This document shows positions 1 to 8,714 of a stretch of 64,000 bases of DNA, one piece after another. This stretch comes from Chryseosolibacter sp036402075. Its GTDB lineage: Bacteria > Bacteroidota > Bacteroidia > Cytophagales > Cyclobacteriaceae. Position numbers and translations under genes: made by a program. The notes under the pieces were generated by a model. It saw only the letters and a list, made by a program, of their open reading frames with translations. It ran no database searches and was not told where the DNA came from. Every line of letters starts with the position of its first letter. Position 1 is the first letter of the stretch. The stretch covers positions 62,001 through 126,000 of the forward strand of contig DASWTP010000187.1 in the NCBI GenBank assembly GCA_036402075.1. Direction: 5' to 3'.

Positions 1-1
1 C

Positions 2-1438
2 CGCGAAACACTCGAAGAATTCAGGATCCATTCCGACAACCGGGTGCAGTTTACCTTCACCGATCCCGCCACCGCGCAAAGCGAGAAAGCGCAGAACGAA
101 TTCATGGCCGAGCTTGCATCGAAGGGAATTCAACCTACACGTGTGATTGACAACACTGACAACCAGCGGTCTGAAAAGCTTATTTTCCCGGGTGCGATTG
201 TTTCCTACGGCAGCGCGGAACTCGGTGTCCATTTGTTAAAAGGTAACAGGGCATCCGCTCAGGTGGAAGAGATTAACCAATCGATAGAAGGCGTGGAGTA
301 TGAACTTGCCAATGCCATTCAAAAACTTTCAAATGACGCTCCCGCGAAAGTTGGCTGGGTAACAGGCCACGATGAGTTGGATGGAATGTCCGCGTACAGC
401 CTTCAAACTGCCATTTCCGAAAACTACACATTTGAAACCGTCCAGCTTGGCAATGAACAGGTGCGCGAGTGCGATGCGCTTGTTATTGCCAAACCGATCA
501 AACCATTTTCAGAACTGGAAAAATTTCATCTCGACCAGTTTATCATGAACGGGGGAAAGGTGTTGTTCCTGATCGATCGTCTTGACGCCAATATGGACAG
601 CGTGTCACAGCAGGCTTACCTCGCCTTCCCCTACGATGTAAAGCTTGATGATCAGCTTTTCAAATACGGTGTGCGGATCAACATGGACCTCGTGCAGGAT
701 CGTGCTTCTGGTAAATACCCGATCGTTACAGGTCAATCCGGAACGCGCCCGCAGATTCAACTTATCGACTGGCCCTTTTTTCCATTGATCAATCAGTACG
801 GAAAACATCCGATCACAAATAACCTTGATGCGGTTGTGTTGAAATTCGCGAGCAGTATCGACACGGTCAAGGCGCCAGGTATTAAAAAAACCGTGTTGCT
901 TCACAGCTCGGCATTGTCGCGAACGCTCACCGCCCCGGTGAATGTGAGTATTCAGCGACTCTTCGACCAGACTGCACCCCAGAATTTTTCGCAACAAAAC
1001 ATCCCGCTTGCGTACTTGCTGGAAGGCAAATTCACCTCGCTTTATAAAAATCGTTTTTTGCCTGACGGGGCACCTCAGCAGTCATTTATCGCAGATGGGA
1101 GGGACGCGAAGATCATTGTTGTCTCCGATGGCGACCTTGCTGCCAATGTGGTGAACCCACGAACACGGCAGCCTCAGGCGCTGGGCTTCGACCCGTTTAC
1201 AAATACAACGTTTGCTTCGCGCGACTTACTGCTCAACATGCTTGCCCATCTCACCAATGAGAATGGGCTCATCCAGGTGCGCAGCAAGGAAATCAAGATT
1301 CGTCCGCTCGACAAAGACAAGGTTGTTGCCGAGCGAACGAAGTGGCAGCTGATCAATATCGGTCTGCCGTTGCTCGTCATTGTCGGCTTTGGGCTTGTGC
1401 GCTCATTTATTAGAAAGAAACAGTATGCTAGCTTCTGA
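2..1438 (+). CDS. gldG: GldG, gliding-motility ABC transporter accessory subunit (5' partial)
   Basis: The reading frame is open to the left edge, so the GTG at 44 is internal and the true start lies upstream. The 478 visible residues match the GldG / ABC_transp_aux family: an extracytoplasmic body and a single C-terminal membrane helix at about residues 450-470 followed by a short basic tail. In Flavobacterium johnsoniae GldG is proposed to work with GldA (ATPase) and GldF (permease) in gliding. Those genes, if present, would lie upstream and outside the window. The next gene starts inside this one (14-nt overlap), which argues for one operon. Identity is from remembered family sequence, not a search. 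Confidence 0.9.
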   Translation, partial: RETLEEFRIHSDNRVQFTFTDPATAQSEKAQNEFMAELASKGIQPTRVIDNTDNQRSEKLIFPGAIVSYGSAELGVHLLKGNRASAQVEEINQSIEGVEYELANAIQKLSNDAPAKVGWVTGHDELDGMSAYSLQTAISENYTFETVQLGNEQVRECDALVIAKPIKPFSELEKFHLDQFIMNGGKVLFLIDRLDANMDSVSQQAYLAFPYDVKLDDQLFKYGVRINMDLVQDRASGKYPIVTGQSGTRPQIQLIDWPFFPLINQYGKHPITNNLDAVVLKFASSIDTVKAPGIKKTVLLHSSALSRTLTAPVNVSIQRLFDQTAPQNFSQQNIPLAYLLEGKFTSLYKNRFLPDGAPQQSFIADGRDAKIIVVSDGDLAANVVNPRTRQPQALGFDPFTNTTFASRDLLLNMLAHLTNENGLIQVRSKEIKIRPLDKDKVVAERTKWQLINIGLPLLVIVGFGLVRSFIRKKQYASF

Positions 1439-2360
1439 AATTCAGGAACGCAAAAATCGGAAAAGCCTGATCGTTCTGGTCGTGTTGGTTGTGGCAACCG
1501 TGGCAGCCTTCTTCGTGGTGAGGCAAAAGAACCGCGTGACAGTTGATAAGAATTTTTTTAGGACTGTCGACCTCGAGTCGATTGATAAGATCCGGATCGA
1601 GAATCTGCGCGATACGATTGAACTGACGTTCGAGAATTCACGCTGGCGGGTAAACAACCGATATCCGGCTGACCGCAGCCTTGTGACATTATTTTTTGCC
1701 ACATTGAAGCAGGCCGAACCAAAGCGTGAAATGACCGCAGGCATTACTGACTCGGTTCGGGCGTCTGCCAGTAACGTTGTATTGTATTCGGGGGCAGAGG
1801 TGGTTCAAAATTTTGTCGCCTTCGGCAATGCATCCAGGACGCAGTCATTCTTCCAGGACCCAAAGTCGGGGCGAAATTTTCTGATGACCATTCCGGGCTA
1901 CCGGGTTTATGTCTCCGGTATCTTCGAACTGACAACGGGGGGGTGGCGCGATAAGATGGTTTTTGGAACATTCAACTGGCGCAACTTTCAAAGCCTCGAG
2001 GCCCGTTTTCCGGATAAACCTGGAGAAAGCTTCAAGGTTCAGCCAGCGGGTGATGGGTTGTTTGGAATTGAGGGAATTAAAACGGACACTGCCAAGTTGA
2101 ATACCTTCCTGGACGATGTTTCATTGATTAGCGTTGAAGATTATCCGGAATCTTTGAAATTGAGGGACAGTTTAACCCAGGTAAAGCCTTTTCTTAACCT
2201 GATTGTCACCGATATTGCCAATAAACAACAAACGCTCAGTATTTATAGGGAGAATGAGACGGGCGTTCTGGGATTATCTATGGGCGAGGATCCCGTCATA
2301 TTTAATGCGCAAAGGATCAGGAATATCATTCGGCCCAAATCATTTTTTGTTCAGAAATAG
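1425..2360 (+). CDS. DUF4340 domain protein, membrane-anchored
   Basis: A 311-aa protein starting at an ATG that overlaps the gldG stop region by 14 nt; an upstream in-frame ATG at 1380 lies inside gldG and is not needed. Residues 1-10 are charged, about 13-33 form one membrane helix (LIVLVVLVVATVAAFFVV), and the rest is a soluble extracytoplasmic domain of the DUF4340 type. DUF4340 genes commonly follow gldG-like genes, so a structural or accessory role beside that transporter is likely, but the biochemical function is unknown. The family call is from the N-terminal layout and gene context. Confidence 0.8.
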   Translation: MLASEIQERKNRKSLIVLVVLVVATVAAFFVVRQKNRVTVDKNFFRTVDLESIDKIRIENLRDTIELTFENSRWRVNNRYPADRSLVTLFFATLKQAEPKREMTAGITDSVRASASNVVLYSGAEVVQNFVAFGNASRTQSFFQDPKSGRNFLMTIPGYRVYVSGIFELTTGGWRDKMVFGTFNWRNFQSLEARFPDKPGESFKVQPAGDGLFGIEGIKTDTAKLNTFLDDVSLISVEDYPESLKLRDSLTQVKPFLNLIVTDIANKQQTLSIYRENETGVLGLSMGEDPVIFNAQRIRNIIRPKSFFVQK

Positions 2361-2370
2361 CAAATAAATT

Positions 2371-2384
2371 GTCTTTTTTAAGAC
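2371..2384 (+). terminator. weak hairpin after the gldG-DUF4340 operon
   Basis: A perfect 5-bp stem (GTCTT/AAGAC) with a TTTT loop lies 10 nt after the DUF4340 stop. It is short, so it may be only a weak terminator. A G-run at 2391-2397 and a C-run at 2428-2433 could form a second, larger stem. Confidence 0.3.
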
Positions 2385-2419
2385 ATTAGGGCGGGGGTTT
2401 TATAATTGCATTTTCTTTA

Positions 2420-2427
2420 TAACTTTA
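2420..2427 (+). promoter_or_regulatory. possible -7 box for dnaN
   Basis: TAACTTTA matches seven of eight positions of the Bacteroidota -7 consensus TAnnTTTG and sits 34 nt before the dnaN ATG. No well-spaced -33 TTG was seen, so this is only a candidate. Confidence 0.35.
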
Positions 2428-2461
2428 CCCCCCGCTAGAAACCAAAACCACTTTTTCACGA

Positions 2462-3586
2462 ATGAAGTTTATCGTTAACTCCGCTTACCTGCTTAAGCAA
2501 TTATCCAACATTAACGGTGTCATTACAACCAATCCCGTAGTTCCGATCCTGGAGAATTTCCTGTTCGAGCTGGATAAAGGTAGCCTTACGGTAACTGCCT
2601 CAGATCTACAGACTTCCATGATCACTGAGCTTCAGGTTGAGTCGAAGGAAAAAGGAAGTATTGCGGTTCCTGCAAGAATCTTGTTGGATACCCTTAAGAA
2701 CCTCCCGGAGCAACCGGTTACGTTCTCTATTGATGAGTCAACCTATAGCATTGAGATCATCTCCGACAACGGTCGATACAAGCTTTCCGGTGAAAATGCG
2801 ACCGACTTCCCTAAGGTTCCAAATGTTTCTAACGACTTTACTGCAGAGCTATCATCAGAAGTACTTTCACGCGCCATCAATAACACGATTTTTGCTACCA
2901 GCAACGATGAACTTCGCCCGGCTATGACGGGGGTCTATGTGAACCTTGGCGAAAAGAATACAACATTCGTGGCCACGGATGGTCACCGCCTGGTGCGCTA
3001 CCGAAGAACGGATGTGAAATCCGACAATGGTAACGCCATTATCATTCCGCGTAAAGCGCTTAACCTGTTGAAGGCAACCCTTCCTACCGAGAACACGGAA
3101 GTAAGTGTAAACTTCAATATGTCAAACGCGTTCTTCAAATTCGGCAACATCCGCATGATCTGCCGCCTGATCGATGAGCGCTTCCCTGACTATGAAAACG
3201 TGATCCCATCAGGGAATAACATTAAGATGACGATCAGTCGCACCGATCTTCTCGGAGCGCTGAAGCGTATCTCGATCTATGCGAATAAGACAACCCACCA
3301 GGTTCGTTTGAAAATTACAGGCAGCGAACTTCAGATCTCTGCTGAAGACCTCGATTTCTCAAACGAAGCAAATGAACGCCTTTCTTGTGAGCATGAAAAT
3401 GAGGATATCGAAATCGGATTTAACGCGAAGTTCCTTGTTGAAATGCTTACCAATATGGACTCTGACCAGATCAGACTCACCATGTCGGCACCAAACAAGG
3501 CAGGTGTGATTCTTCCGGCAGAAAAAGACAAGGAAGAAGATATCCTGATGCTGGTGATGCCAGTGATGCTGAACCAGTACGTGTAA
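2462..3586 (+). CDS. dnaN: DNA polymerase III beta subunit (sliding clamp)
   Basis: A 374-aa protein of normal length for the bacterial beta clamp. It dimerises into a ring round DNA and tethers the replicative polymerase; it also binds other repair and replication proteins through their clamp motifs. The sequence shows the three-domain clamp layout, with family hallmarks MKFIVNSAYLLKQL at the start, ATDGHRLVRYRR near residue 175 and a C-terminal VMPVMLNQYV. The ATG at 2462 gives the canonical N-terminus. No dnaA or recF is next to it, and no cluster of DnaA boxes was seen, so there is no sign of an origin here. Confidence 0.97.
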   Translation: MKFIVNSAYLLKQLSNINGVITTNPVVPILENFLFELDKGSLTVTASDLQTSMITELQVESKEKGSIAVPARILLDTLKNLPEQPVTFSIDESTYSIEIISDNGRYKLSGENATDFPKVPNVSNDFTAELSSEVLSRAINNTIFATSNDELRPAMTGVYVNLGEKNTTFVATDGHRLVRYRRTDVKSDNGNAIIIPRKALNLLKATLPTENTEVSVNFNMSNAFFKFGNIRMICRLIDERFPDYENVIPSGNNIKMTISRTDLLGALKRISIYANKTTHQVRLKITGSELQISAEDLDFSNEANERLSCEHENEDIEIGFNAKFLVEMLTNMDSDQIRLTMSAPNKAGVILPAEKDKEEDILMLVMPVMLNQYV

Positions 3587-3593
3587 GGAAATT

Positions 3594-3674
3594 ACGAATG
3601 ACGAATGACGAATGACGAATGGGAAACCGGTTCGTCATTTTTAATTTATATGGATTCGTCACTCGTCACTCGTC
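3594..3674. repeat. heptamer-repeat inverted element between dnaN and the phosphoesterase gene
   Basis: Four perfect tandem copies of ACGAATG (3594-3621) are followed about 30 nt later by ATTCGTC and two copies of ACTCGTC (3654-3674), which are close to their reverse complement. Transcribed, this folds into a long stem. It fills the space between two convergent genes and could be a bidirectional terminator. The same words recur at 7110-7146. Confidence 0.8.
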
Positions 3675-3675
3675 A

Positions 3676-4179
3676 TTACAACTGTCCTCGTCTTCCCAGC
3701 TCAATCACCTCCATATTTGAAATAACGGCATTCGAGATATCAAACCTCACAATAGTTTTCATCGCGTGGAATCCGTGATTGCCGCACGCCCCGGGGTTGA
3801 GGTAAAGCATGTTGTTATAAGCCGGATCTTTCTTAACCCTCAAAATGTGAGAATGACCGCAGATAAAGAGCTGCGGAGTTTTTTCTTTAAAGAGTTTTTT
3901 TGCGCGCGGATTGTAGTTTGGCGGAGCTCCGCCAATGTGGGTGATCAGCACATCAATTCCATCGCAGTTGAACCGAAGATCCTCAGGATAACGTAGCTGG
4001 ATATCCTTCGTGTCGATGTTGCCCCACACTGCACGGAAGGGCTTGAAGCTTTCGAGCTGATCAGCAACGGAACTATCGCCAATGTCGCCAGCATGCCAAA
4101 TCTCATCACAACCGGCAAAGTGCGTAAACACTTTAGGGTCAAGCCAGCTGTGTGTATCAGAAAGGAGACCGATTTTCAT
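3676..4179 (-). CDS. metallophosphoesterase, YfcE/MJ0936-like
   Basis: A 167-aa protein of the calcineurin-like phosphoesterase family. The metal-binding motifs are all visible in order: D-x-H (LLSDTHS) at residue ~7, GD (HAGDIGD) at ~31, GN (VWGNID) at ~53, an H (THIGG) at ~80 and GHSH at ~108. The length fits the small single-domain YfcE/MJ0936 group, which hydrolyses phosphodiesters with two metal ions; the natural substrate is unclear. It is convergent with dnaN and is a single-gene unit. Confidence 0.9.
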   Translation of the reverse strand: MKIGLLSDTHSWLDPKVFTHFAGCDEIWHAGDIGDSSVADQLESFKPFRAVWGNIDTKDIQLRYPEDLRFNCDGIDVLITHIGGAPPNYNPRAKKLFKEKTPQLFICGHSHILRVKKDPAYNNMLYLNPGACGNHGFHAMKTIVRFDISNAVISNMEVIELGRRGQL

Positions 4180-4280
4180 TGGCTAATATTACTGAAATTC
4201 CTTATCGCTTCTTCAAAATGATTGTTTGCGCAATCCACATCTGAACCTTACATGGCGAGGCATGGAAACCGGCTTTTTGC

Positions 4281-4288
4281 TACCTTTA
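4281..4288 (+). promoter_or_regulatory. possible -7 box for the DUF3857 gene
   Basis: TACCTTTA fits TAnnTTTG at seven of eight positions and lies 22 nt before the ATG at 4310. No convincing -33 element was found. Confidence 0.3.
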
Positions 4289-4309
4289 AGTACATAACTT
4301 CAGACCCTT

Positions 4310-6283
4310 ATGCGTACGCTGGTTTTTTCCCTGTTCACTCTCGTTGTCGTCACATATGCCCCTGCACAGGAGAAAGGGAACTTTCCAGAATTTAAAACGA
4401 CCTATACGGAGCTGAATCTGAAAAGCTATGCGCCTGACAGCTCTGCTGTGGCCGTGGTCTTAAACGAGTTTGGCAAGGCCTATTTTGACAATGGCAACGA
4501 TTACAATCTGATGTTTGAGTACCATGTCAAAATTAAGATTTTCAAGAAAGAAGGTCTGGAGTATGCTGACATCGAGATTCCGCTAAGAAAATCGGACTCG
4601 AAAGGTGAACTCCTTCGCGCTTTCGAAGCAGCATCATACACCTTCGACAATGGTTCCATGCGCGAAACGAAAGTAGGGCTCAAGGAAATGTTTACAGACG
4701 TGCGTGGGAAATACCTCGATGTAAAAAAAATTGCTATTCCGAACGTACGCGAAGGCAGCGTTATTGAGTTCAAGTATACGCTCGAATCTCCGTTTGTGTA
4801 TAATTTTAGAAATTGGGAGTTTCAGGCAGAAATACCAAAAATCTACAGCGAGTATTGGGCACTCATCCCTGCAAATTATTTGTACAATATCACGTTGAAA
4901 GGATTCTTTCCGCTGACCACCAATGCCAGCAAGGTTCAAAAGGAGTGCTATTACATGAATGGCCGGGTTTCTGATTGCTCCGTGTTTATGTATGGGATGA
5001 AAGATATTCCGGCCTTCATCGAAGAGGAATACATGACCGCAAAATCAAACTTTATTTCATCCATAAATTTTGAGCTTTCGGAATACCGCTACTTCGATGG
5101 TCGGATTGACAAGATGACCAAGGAGTGGAAGGATGTGGAACAGGAGCTTAAGAAAAACTCGGATTTCGGACAGCAGCTGAAAAAAGCGGATGGCAAAATG
5201 AGGTCTGACGTGCTTGCCCTTATCGCTGATGAGCCGGACCCACTTGCCAAGGCAAAAAAAATCTATTATCACGTTCTTCAGAATTTCCAGTGGAACGGAA
5301 ATTTTGGGCTGTTCACTGACAATGGCGTGAAGAAGGCGTTTGAAGAGAAAATTGGAAACGTGTCTGACATCAACTTAATGCTCATCGGGGCATTGGATGT
5401 TGCTGGCCTTTCGGTTGACCCCGTAATTCTTTCCACCCGGGATAACGGAGTGCCTATTGAACTGCACCCGGTGATCTCAGATTTTAACTATGTTGTCGCG
5501 CGGCTCGAAGTAAACGGAAAATTTTATTTGCTCGATGCGACTGACCCATTCCACCCGTTTGGACTTCTCCCTGAACGTTGCTTGAATGGCAAAGGTCGTG
5601 TGCTTGCCGATAAAGCGTCATATTGGATTGACCTGGTTGCACCGGACAAGGCGCGCAGAATTTCTAATTTTTCTCTGAAGCTTGCTGATGATGGATTGCT
5701 ATCTGGGGCCATACAAGTGACCTACATGGGATATGAAGCAGTGAAGCAGCGTAAAATGCTTCATAAGCTCGTAGAGGAAAAAGCATATATCTTGAACTTC
5801 ACAAAGCGTTTTGATGGAATGGAAGTTGGTAAGTTTGAAATCTTGAATTTCAACCAAATCGATAAACCATTTGTGGTGAAACTTGATATCGGCTACCAGG
5901 CTTATGATGCCGAGGCGGCTGACAACTTTCTCTTCAACCCCTTTATCATTGAAAAGGAAAACGAGAACCCGTTCAAGTCAAATGAACGACTGTATCCGGT
6001 TGACTTCGGTAGCCCGCGTGAATTTACTACGATGTTAAACCTGGAGTTTCCTGCGAAATTCGAACTGGTCAACAGGCCGGAAAAAATCGCCCTATCACTT
6101 CCAAACGCAGGGGGAAGGTTCATCCTCGATTCGCAGGTTGCTAATAACAAACTTACCCTCAATAACGCATTAACGATCAACCGAACGGTCTTTTCATCCC
6201 AGGAGTACCTCTATTTAAAGGAGCTCTACAGCCGCATCATCCAGGCCCAAAATGAGGACCTCATATTTAAAAAGAAGATCTGA
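4310..6283 (+). CDS. DUF3857 / transglutaminase-like secreted protein
   Basis: A 657-aa protein with a signal peptide (about residues 1-19, ending APAQ), an N-terminal DUF3857 beta domain (about 55-260) and a transglutaminase-like core (about 290-420), then a C-terminal beta region. The core keeps the final LDATDP strand, but the usual Cys position reads GNVSDIN and the His position reads NYVVARLEVNG, so the Cys and His of an active transglutaminase appear to be missing. A binding or structural role in the periplasm is more likely than catalysis. It has its own upstream region and no obvious operon partner. Confidence 0.8.
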   Translation: MRTLVFSLFTLVVVTYAPAQEKGNFPEFKTTYTELNLKSYAPDSSAVAVVLNEFGKAYFDNGNDYNLMFEYHVKIKIFKKEGLEYADIEIPLRKSDSKGELLRAFEAASYTFDNGSMRETKVGLKEMFTDVRGKYLDVKKIAIPNVREGSVIEFKYTLESPFVYNFRNWEFQAEIPKIYSEYWALIPANYLYNITLKGFFPLTTNASKVQKECYYMNGRVSDCSVFMYGMKDIPAFIEEEYMTAKSNFISSINFELSEYRYFDGRIDKMTKEWKDVEQELKKNSDFGQQLKKADGKMRSDVLALIADEPDPLAKAKKIYYHVLQNFQWNGNFGLFTDNGVKKAFEEKIGNVSDINLMLIGALDVAGLSVDPVILSTRDNGVPIELHPVISDFNYVVARLEVNGKFYLLDATDPFHPFGLLPERCLNGKGRVLADKASYWIDLVAPDKARRISNFSLKLADDGLLSGAIQVTYMGYEAVKQRKMLHKLVEEKAYILNFTKRFDGMEVGKFEILNFNQIDKPFVVKLDIGYQAYDAEAADNFLFNPFIIEKENENPFKSNERLYPVDFGSPREFTTMLNLEFPAKFELVNRPEKIALSLPNAGGRFILDSQVANNKLTLNNALTINRTVFSSQEYLYLKELYSRIIQAQNEDLIFKKKI

Positions 6284-6399
6284 TTTTTTCATCGTCAGGA
6301 ACTGAAGTTTGACGATAAAAAAGTTCGTTAGCACAATTCGCATAGGAGTGGCCTGTTTTCCGCGATAAATTGCAGGCCATTTAAAAATTAAAACTCCCT

Positions 6400-7005
6400 A
6401 TGAAGCGTGCCCCTTTGTTGTTGATGATGGTATTGTTGGTTGCGGGTTCTGCATTTGCCCAAACCGCTGAAGATGCGTTGAAAAACGACCAGCAAACCCT
6501 CCGTGAACGTTACCTGGTAATGAAAATGAAGTCTCAGAACTACCAGGAATATAAAGTCATCAAAGAAAATATTCTCGATGGTATGTGGAAGATTGTGCTT
6601 GACACAATGACCGCGAAACAAGCAGCCATACGGAAGTCACAAGCTGAAATCAATAATCTTCAGGCCGAATTGAATAAGAACCTAGAGACCCTTAAAACGA
6701 AGGAAGACTCCATGAAAGATATCGTCTATGCCAGCACGCACATCCGTGTCCTTGGCATCGACTTCGATAAAGGATTTTTTGCCGGACTGTTTGGCGCTAT
6801 TCTCGTTATTGCCGGCCTGGTGCTTGCAGGCGTCCTTTACAGCATGAAAGTGCTCAAGAAAAACCTAAACGAAAAAGAAGAACTTGCTTCCGCGATCAGC
6901 ACTGAATATGAAGACTACAAGCGCAAAGCAATGGACAAGCAAACCAAGCTTTCACGTGAACTTCAGAACGAGCGGAACAAGCTGCAGGAACTAGGAGCGC
7001 TTTAA
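6400..7005 (+). CDS. membrane coiled-coil protein, unknown function
   Basis: A 201-aa protein I do not recognise. It has a signal peptide (residues 1-21, ending AFAQ), a long charged helical region likely to form a coiled coil (about 25-105), one strong membrane helix (about 127-149, FFAGLFGAILVIAGLVLAGV), and a second charged coiled-coil tail (about 155-201) that would be cytoplasmic. The pattern suggests an inner-membrane protein with coiled coils on both faces. It lies 116 nt after the DUF3857 gene in the same direction and may share its transcript. Confidence 0.7.
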   Translation: MKRAPLLLMMVLLVAGSAFAQTAEDALKNDQQTLRERYLVMKMKSQNYQEYKVIKENILDGMWKIVLDTMTAKQAAIRKSQAEINNLQAELNKNLETLKTKEDSMKDIVYASTHIRVLGIDFDKGFFAGLFGAILVIAGLVLAGVLYSMKVLKKNLNEKEELASAISTEYEDYKRKAMDKQTKLSRELQNERNKLQELGAL

Positions 7006-7020
7006 GAAATTAAGCGAATG

Positions 7021-7062
7021 TGCCAATTAGCCAATGAATGCATTCGCATTCGCTAGTTGGCA
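7021..7062. terminator. imperfect hairpin after the coiled-coil gene
   Basis: TGCCAATTAGC at 7021 pairs with GCTAGTTGGCA at 7051 with one mismatch, and a perfect palindrome GAATGCATTC lies between them. There is no long T-run. It probably acts as a 3' end structure of the upstream gene. Confidence 0.45.
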
Positions 7063-7109
7063 TTAATGTTATAGCGTTCACACTGCGAAGAAAAAATTAC
7101 GAATTTTAG

Positions 7110-7146
7110 AATGACGAGTGACGAATCCGATTCGTCACTCGTCATT
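7110..7146. repeat. perfect 37-nt palindrome between convergent genes
   Basis: Two 18-nt arms (7110-7127 and 7129-7146) are exact reverse complements around a single C. They are built from the same words as the element at 3594-3674 (CGTCACT, CGTCATT). The palindrome lies 12 nt from the GH16 stop and separates it from the coiled-coil gene, so it may be a terminator for both strands. Confidence 0.85.
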
Positions 7147-7158
7147 TGTATCTCATCA

Positions 7159-7995
7159 TCATTGATACACCCGCACATAATCCACCTCCATCCGCTGCGG
7201 CCAGATCGCTTCATCCACGCCTTTGGCGCCTCCCCAATTTCCCCCAACAGCTATATTCATCAGCAGGTGAAAACGCTGATCGAAAGGCCAGCCCTTGAAA
7301 TCATCTTTTGGGTCGCGCACTACCGTGTGATAAATCTTTCCATCGATCAAAAACTCTATCTTCTCCTTTTCCCAGTTGATCGCATAAATATGAAAAGCGT
7401 CCTGCGCATCGGCAATTGTGATCTTACCTTCCTTTTGAGTGCCTTTAACATGGTTGTAGGCTTCCGTATGGATCGTACCGTGAATTACCCCGGGGTCGTA
7501 ACCCACGTGTTCCATGATGTCGATCTCACCACTTTCTGGCCATCCGCCATACTTCCAGTCGGTAGAAAGCATCCAGATTGCGGGCCATGTGCCCTTGCCT
7601 TTCGGAAGATTGGCGCGGACTTCAATTTTGCCATATGTCCAGTCACCTTTATTCTTTGAAATGATGCGGGTTGACGTGTAGTCGCGATCGCCCCGTTTCT
7701 CCTTGTGTGCTTCGATGATCAGGTTGCCATTTTCTACCCGCACGTTTTTCGAGTCCTTCGTATAATATTGAAGTTCGTTGTTTCCCCAATAGCAGTTGTT
7801 GGGGCAGCCGTTCCCAAGATCGTAGTTCCATTTGCTTGAGTCGGGCGCGCCTGGTTTATCAAATTCGTCAGACCACACAAGTTTCATTTCCGTTTTTGGT
7901 TTCGATACCGGATTTGTGCCAGGCTTCGGCCCCGGAGTTTGCGCCTGGCAGCTTACGATGGTTGCAATACTTAGCGTCAGAAGTAAATTTTTCAT
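7159..7995 (-). CDS. glycoside hydrolase family 16 lipoprotein (beta-glucanase/laminarinase type)
   Basis: A 278-aa protein starting at the ATG at 7995; an upstream in-frame ATG would spoil the signal peptide. The N-terminus is a lipoprotein signal (TIVSCQAQ, Cys about residue 16) followed by a Pro/Lys-rich linker. The GH16 catalytic motif E-x-D-x-x-E is intact as GEIDIMEH (E157, D159, E162). GH16 enzymes retain configuration and cleave beta-1,3 or beta-1,3/1,4 glucans or galactans; WGNNELQYYT and GTWPAIWML are typical of the laminarinase-like branch. It is a lone gene with no SusC/SusD partner, so it may be a stand-alone surface enzyme. The exact substrate is not readable. Confidence 0.92.
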   Translation of the reverse strand: MKNLLLTLSIATIVSCQAQTPGPKPGTNPVSKPKTEMKLVWSDEFDKPGAPDSSKWNYDLGNGCPNNCYWGNNELQYYTKDSKNVRVENGNLIIEAHKEKRGDRDYTSTRIISKNKGDWTYGKIEVRANLPKGKGTWPAIWMLSTDWKYGGWPESGEIDIMEHVGYDPGVIHGTIHTEAYNHVKGTQKEGKITIADAQDAFHIYAINWEKEKIEFLIDGKIYHTVVRDPKDDFKGWPFDQRFHLLMNIAVGGNWGGAKGVDEAIWPQRMEVDYVRVYQ

Positions 7996-8044
7996 TGACT
8001 GTTGGTTTACAGATTTTTGATCGCACAATCCTCAGTGATTACAA

Positions 8045-8070
8045 CCAAACTACAAACCATAAACTACAAA
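8045..8070 (+). repeat. single-arm AAACTACAAA word repeat
   Basis: The region upstream of the sigma gene contains two spaced copies of AAACTACAAA (CCAAACTACAAACC and ATAAACTACAAAG). The same word forms the arms of the inverted element at 36607-36691. No inverted partner was seen here. Confidence 0.5.
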
Positions 8071-8136
8071 GCCCAAACATTTTGGAGTATTTGTAACTTT
8101 ATCTGTAACCTTATTCATAACCCTGAGTTTCCCTGC

Positions 8137-8709
8137 TTGAAAACGACATCTGACTTGGACTCATTAGCGGATAATGCCTTGATGCTCAAGGTAAAAGAGG
8201 GTAACCTCGATAAGCTTGGCTTACTTTTCGAGCGCTATAAAAAGCCTTTGTTCGGCTTTTTTTACGGCCTCACAAAAGATGCAGAGCTCTGCGAAGACCT
8301 GGTTCAGAACGTGTTTTTCCGGATCCTGAAATATCGTTACCTCTTCCGCGGAGATGGCGACTTTAAAACGTGGATGTTTCATATCGCGCGAAATGTTAAC
8401 CACGATCATTTCCGGAAAAACAAATGGAAACTAAAAGAGTCGCTCGACAACTGGGAAGATCGGCTCGGAAGTAATGAGAACCGCGACACTGAATTTCAGC
8501 AGGATGAAGAGATGCAACTTCTTTCCATGGCCATGGACAGACTGCCGGAAGACAAGCGCGAGATTCTCCTGTTGAGCAAATTCCAGGATAAGAAATACAA
8601 AGAGATTGGAGAAATCCTGGGTTGCAGTGAGGGAGCTGTAAAAGTAAAAGTGTTCCGCGCACTGCAAGATTTGAAAGAAGTATACAAAGAGTTAGAAAAG
8701 CATTCATAA
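8137..8709 (+). CDS. ECF-family RNA polymerase sigma factor (module 1)
   Basis: A 190-aa sigma-70 family protein of ECF type with region 2 (about residues 35-100; DLVQNVFFRILKYR and FKTWMFHIARN) and region 4 (about 130-180; LPEDKREILLLSKFQ, YKEIGEILGCSEGAVKVKVFRAL helix-turn-helix). The conserved N-terminal words DNALMLKVKEG favour the TTG start at 8137; the first ATG is at 8182. It is followed 5 nt later by a membrane HEAT protein and then two DUF4097 proteins, so it probably responds to an envelope signal and the following gene is a candidate anti-sigma partner. Confidence 0.9.
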   Translation: MKTTSDLDSLADNALMLKVKEGNLDKLGLLFERYKKPLFGFFYGLTKDAELCEDLVQNVFFRILKYRYLFRGDGDFKTWMFHIARNVNHDHFRKNKWKLKESLDNWEDRLGSNENRDTEFQQDEEMQLLSMAMDRLPEDKREILLLSKFQDKKYKEIGEILGCSEGAVKVKVFRALQDLKEVYKELEKHS

Positions 8710-8714
8710 CGCAT

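Noticed and set aside
44..46. GTG at 44 as start of the first gene
   Set aside because: The frame is open to position 2 and reads as GldG sequence before it, so the gene is cut by the window edge.
2361..2461. replication origin next to dnaN
   Set aside because: No dnaA gene and no cluster of DnaA-box words was seen; dnaN alone is not evidence of an origin.
7111..7659. 182-codon plus-strand frame opposite the GH16 gene
   Set aside because: It is an antisense shadow; its sequence has no domain, while the minus strand has an intact GH16 motif.
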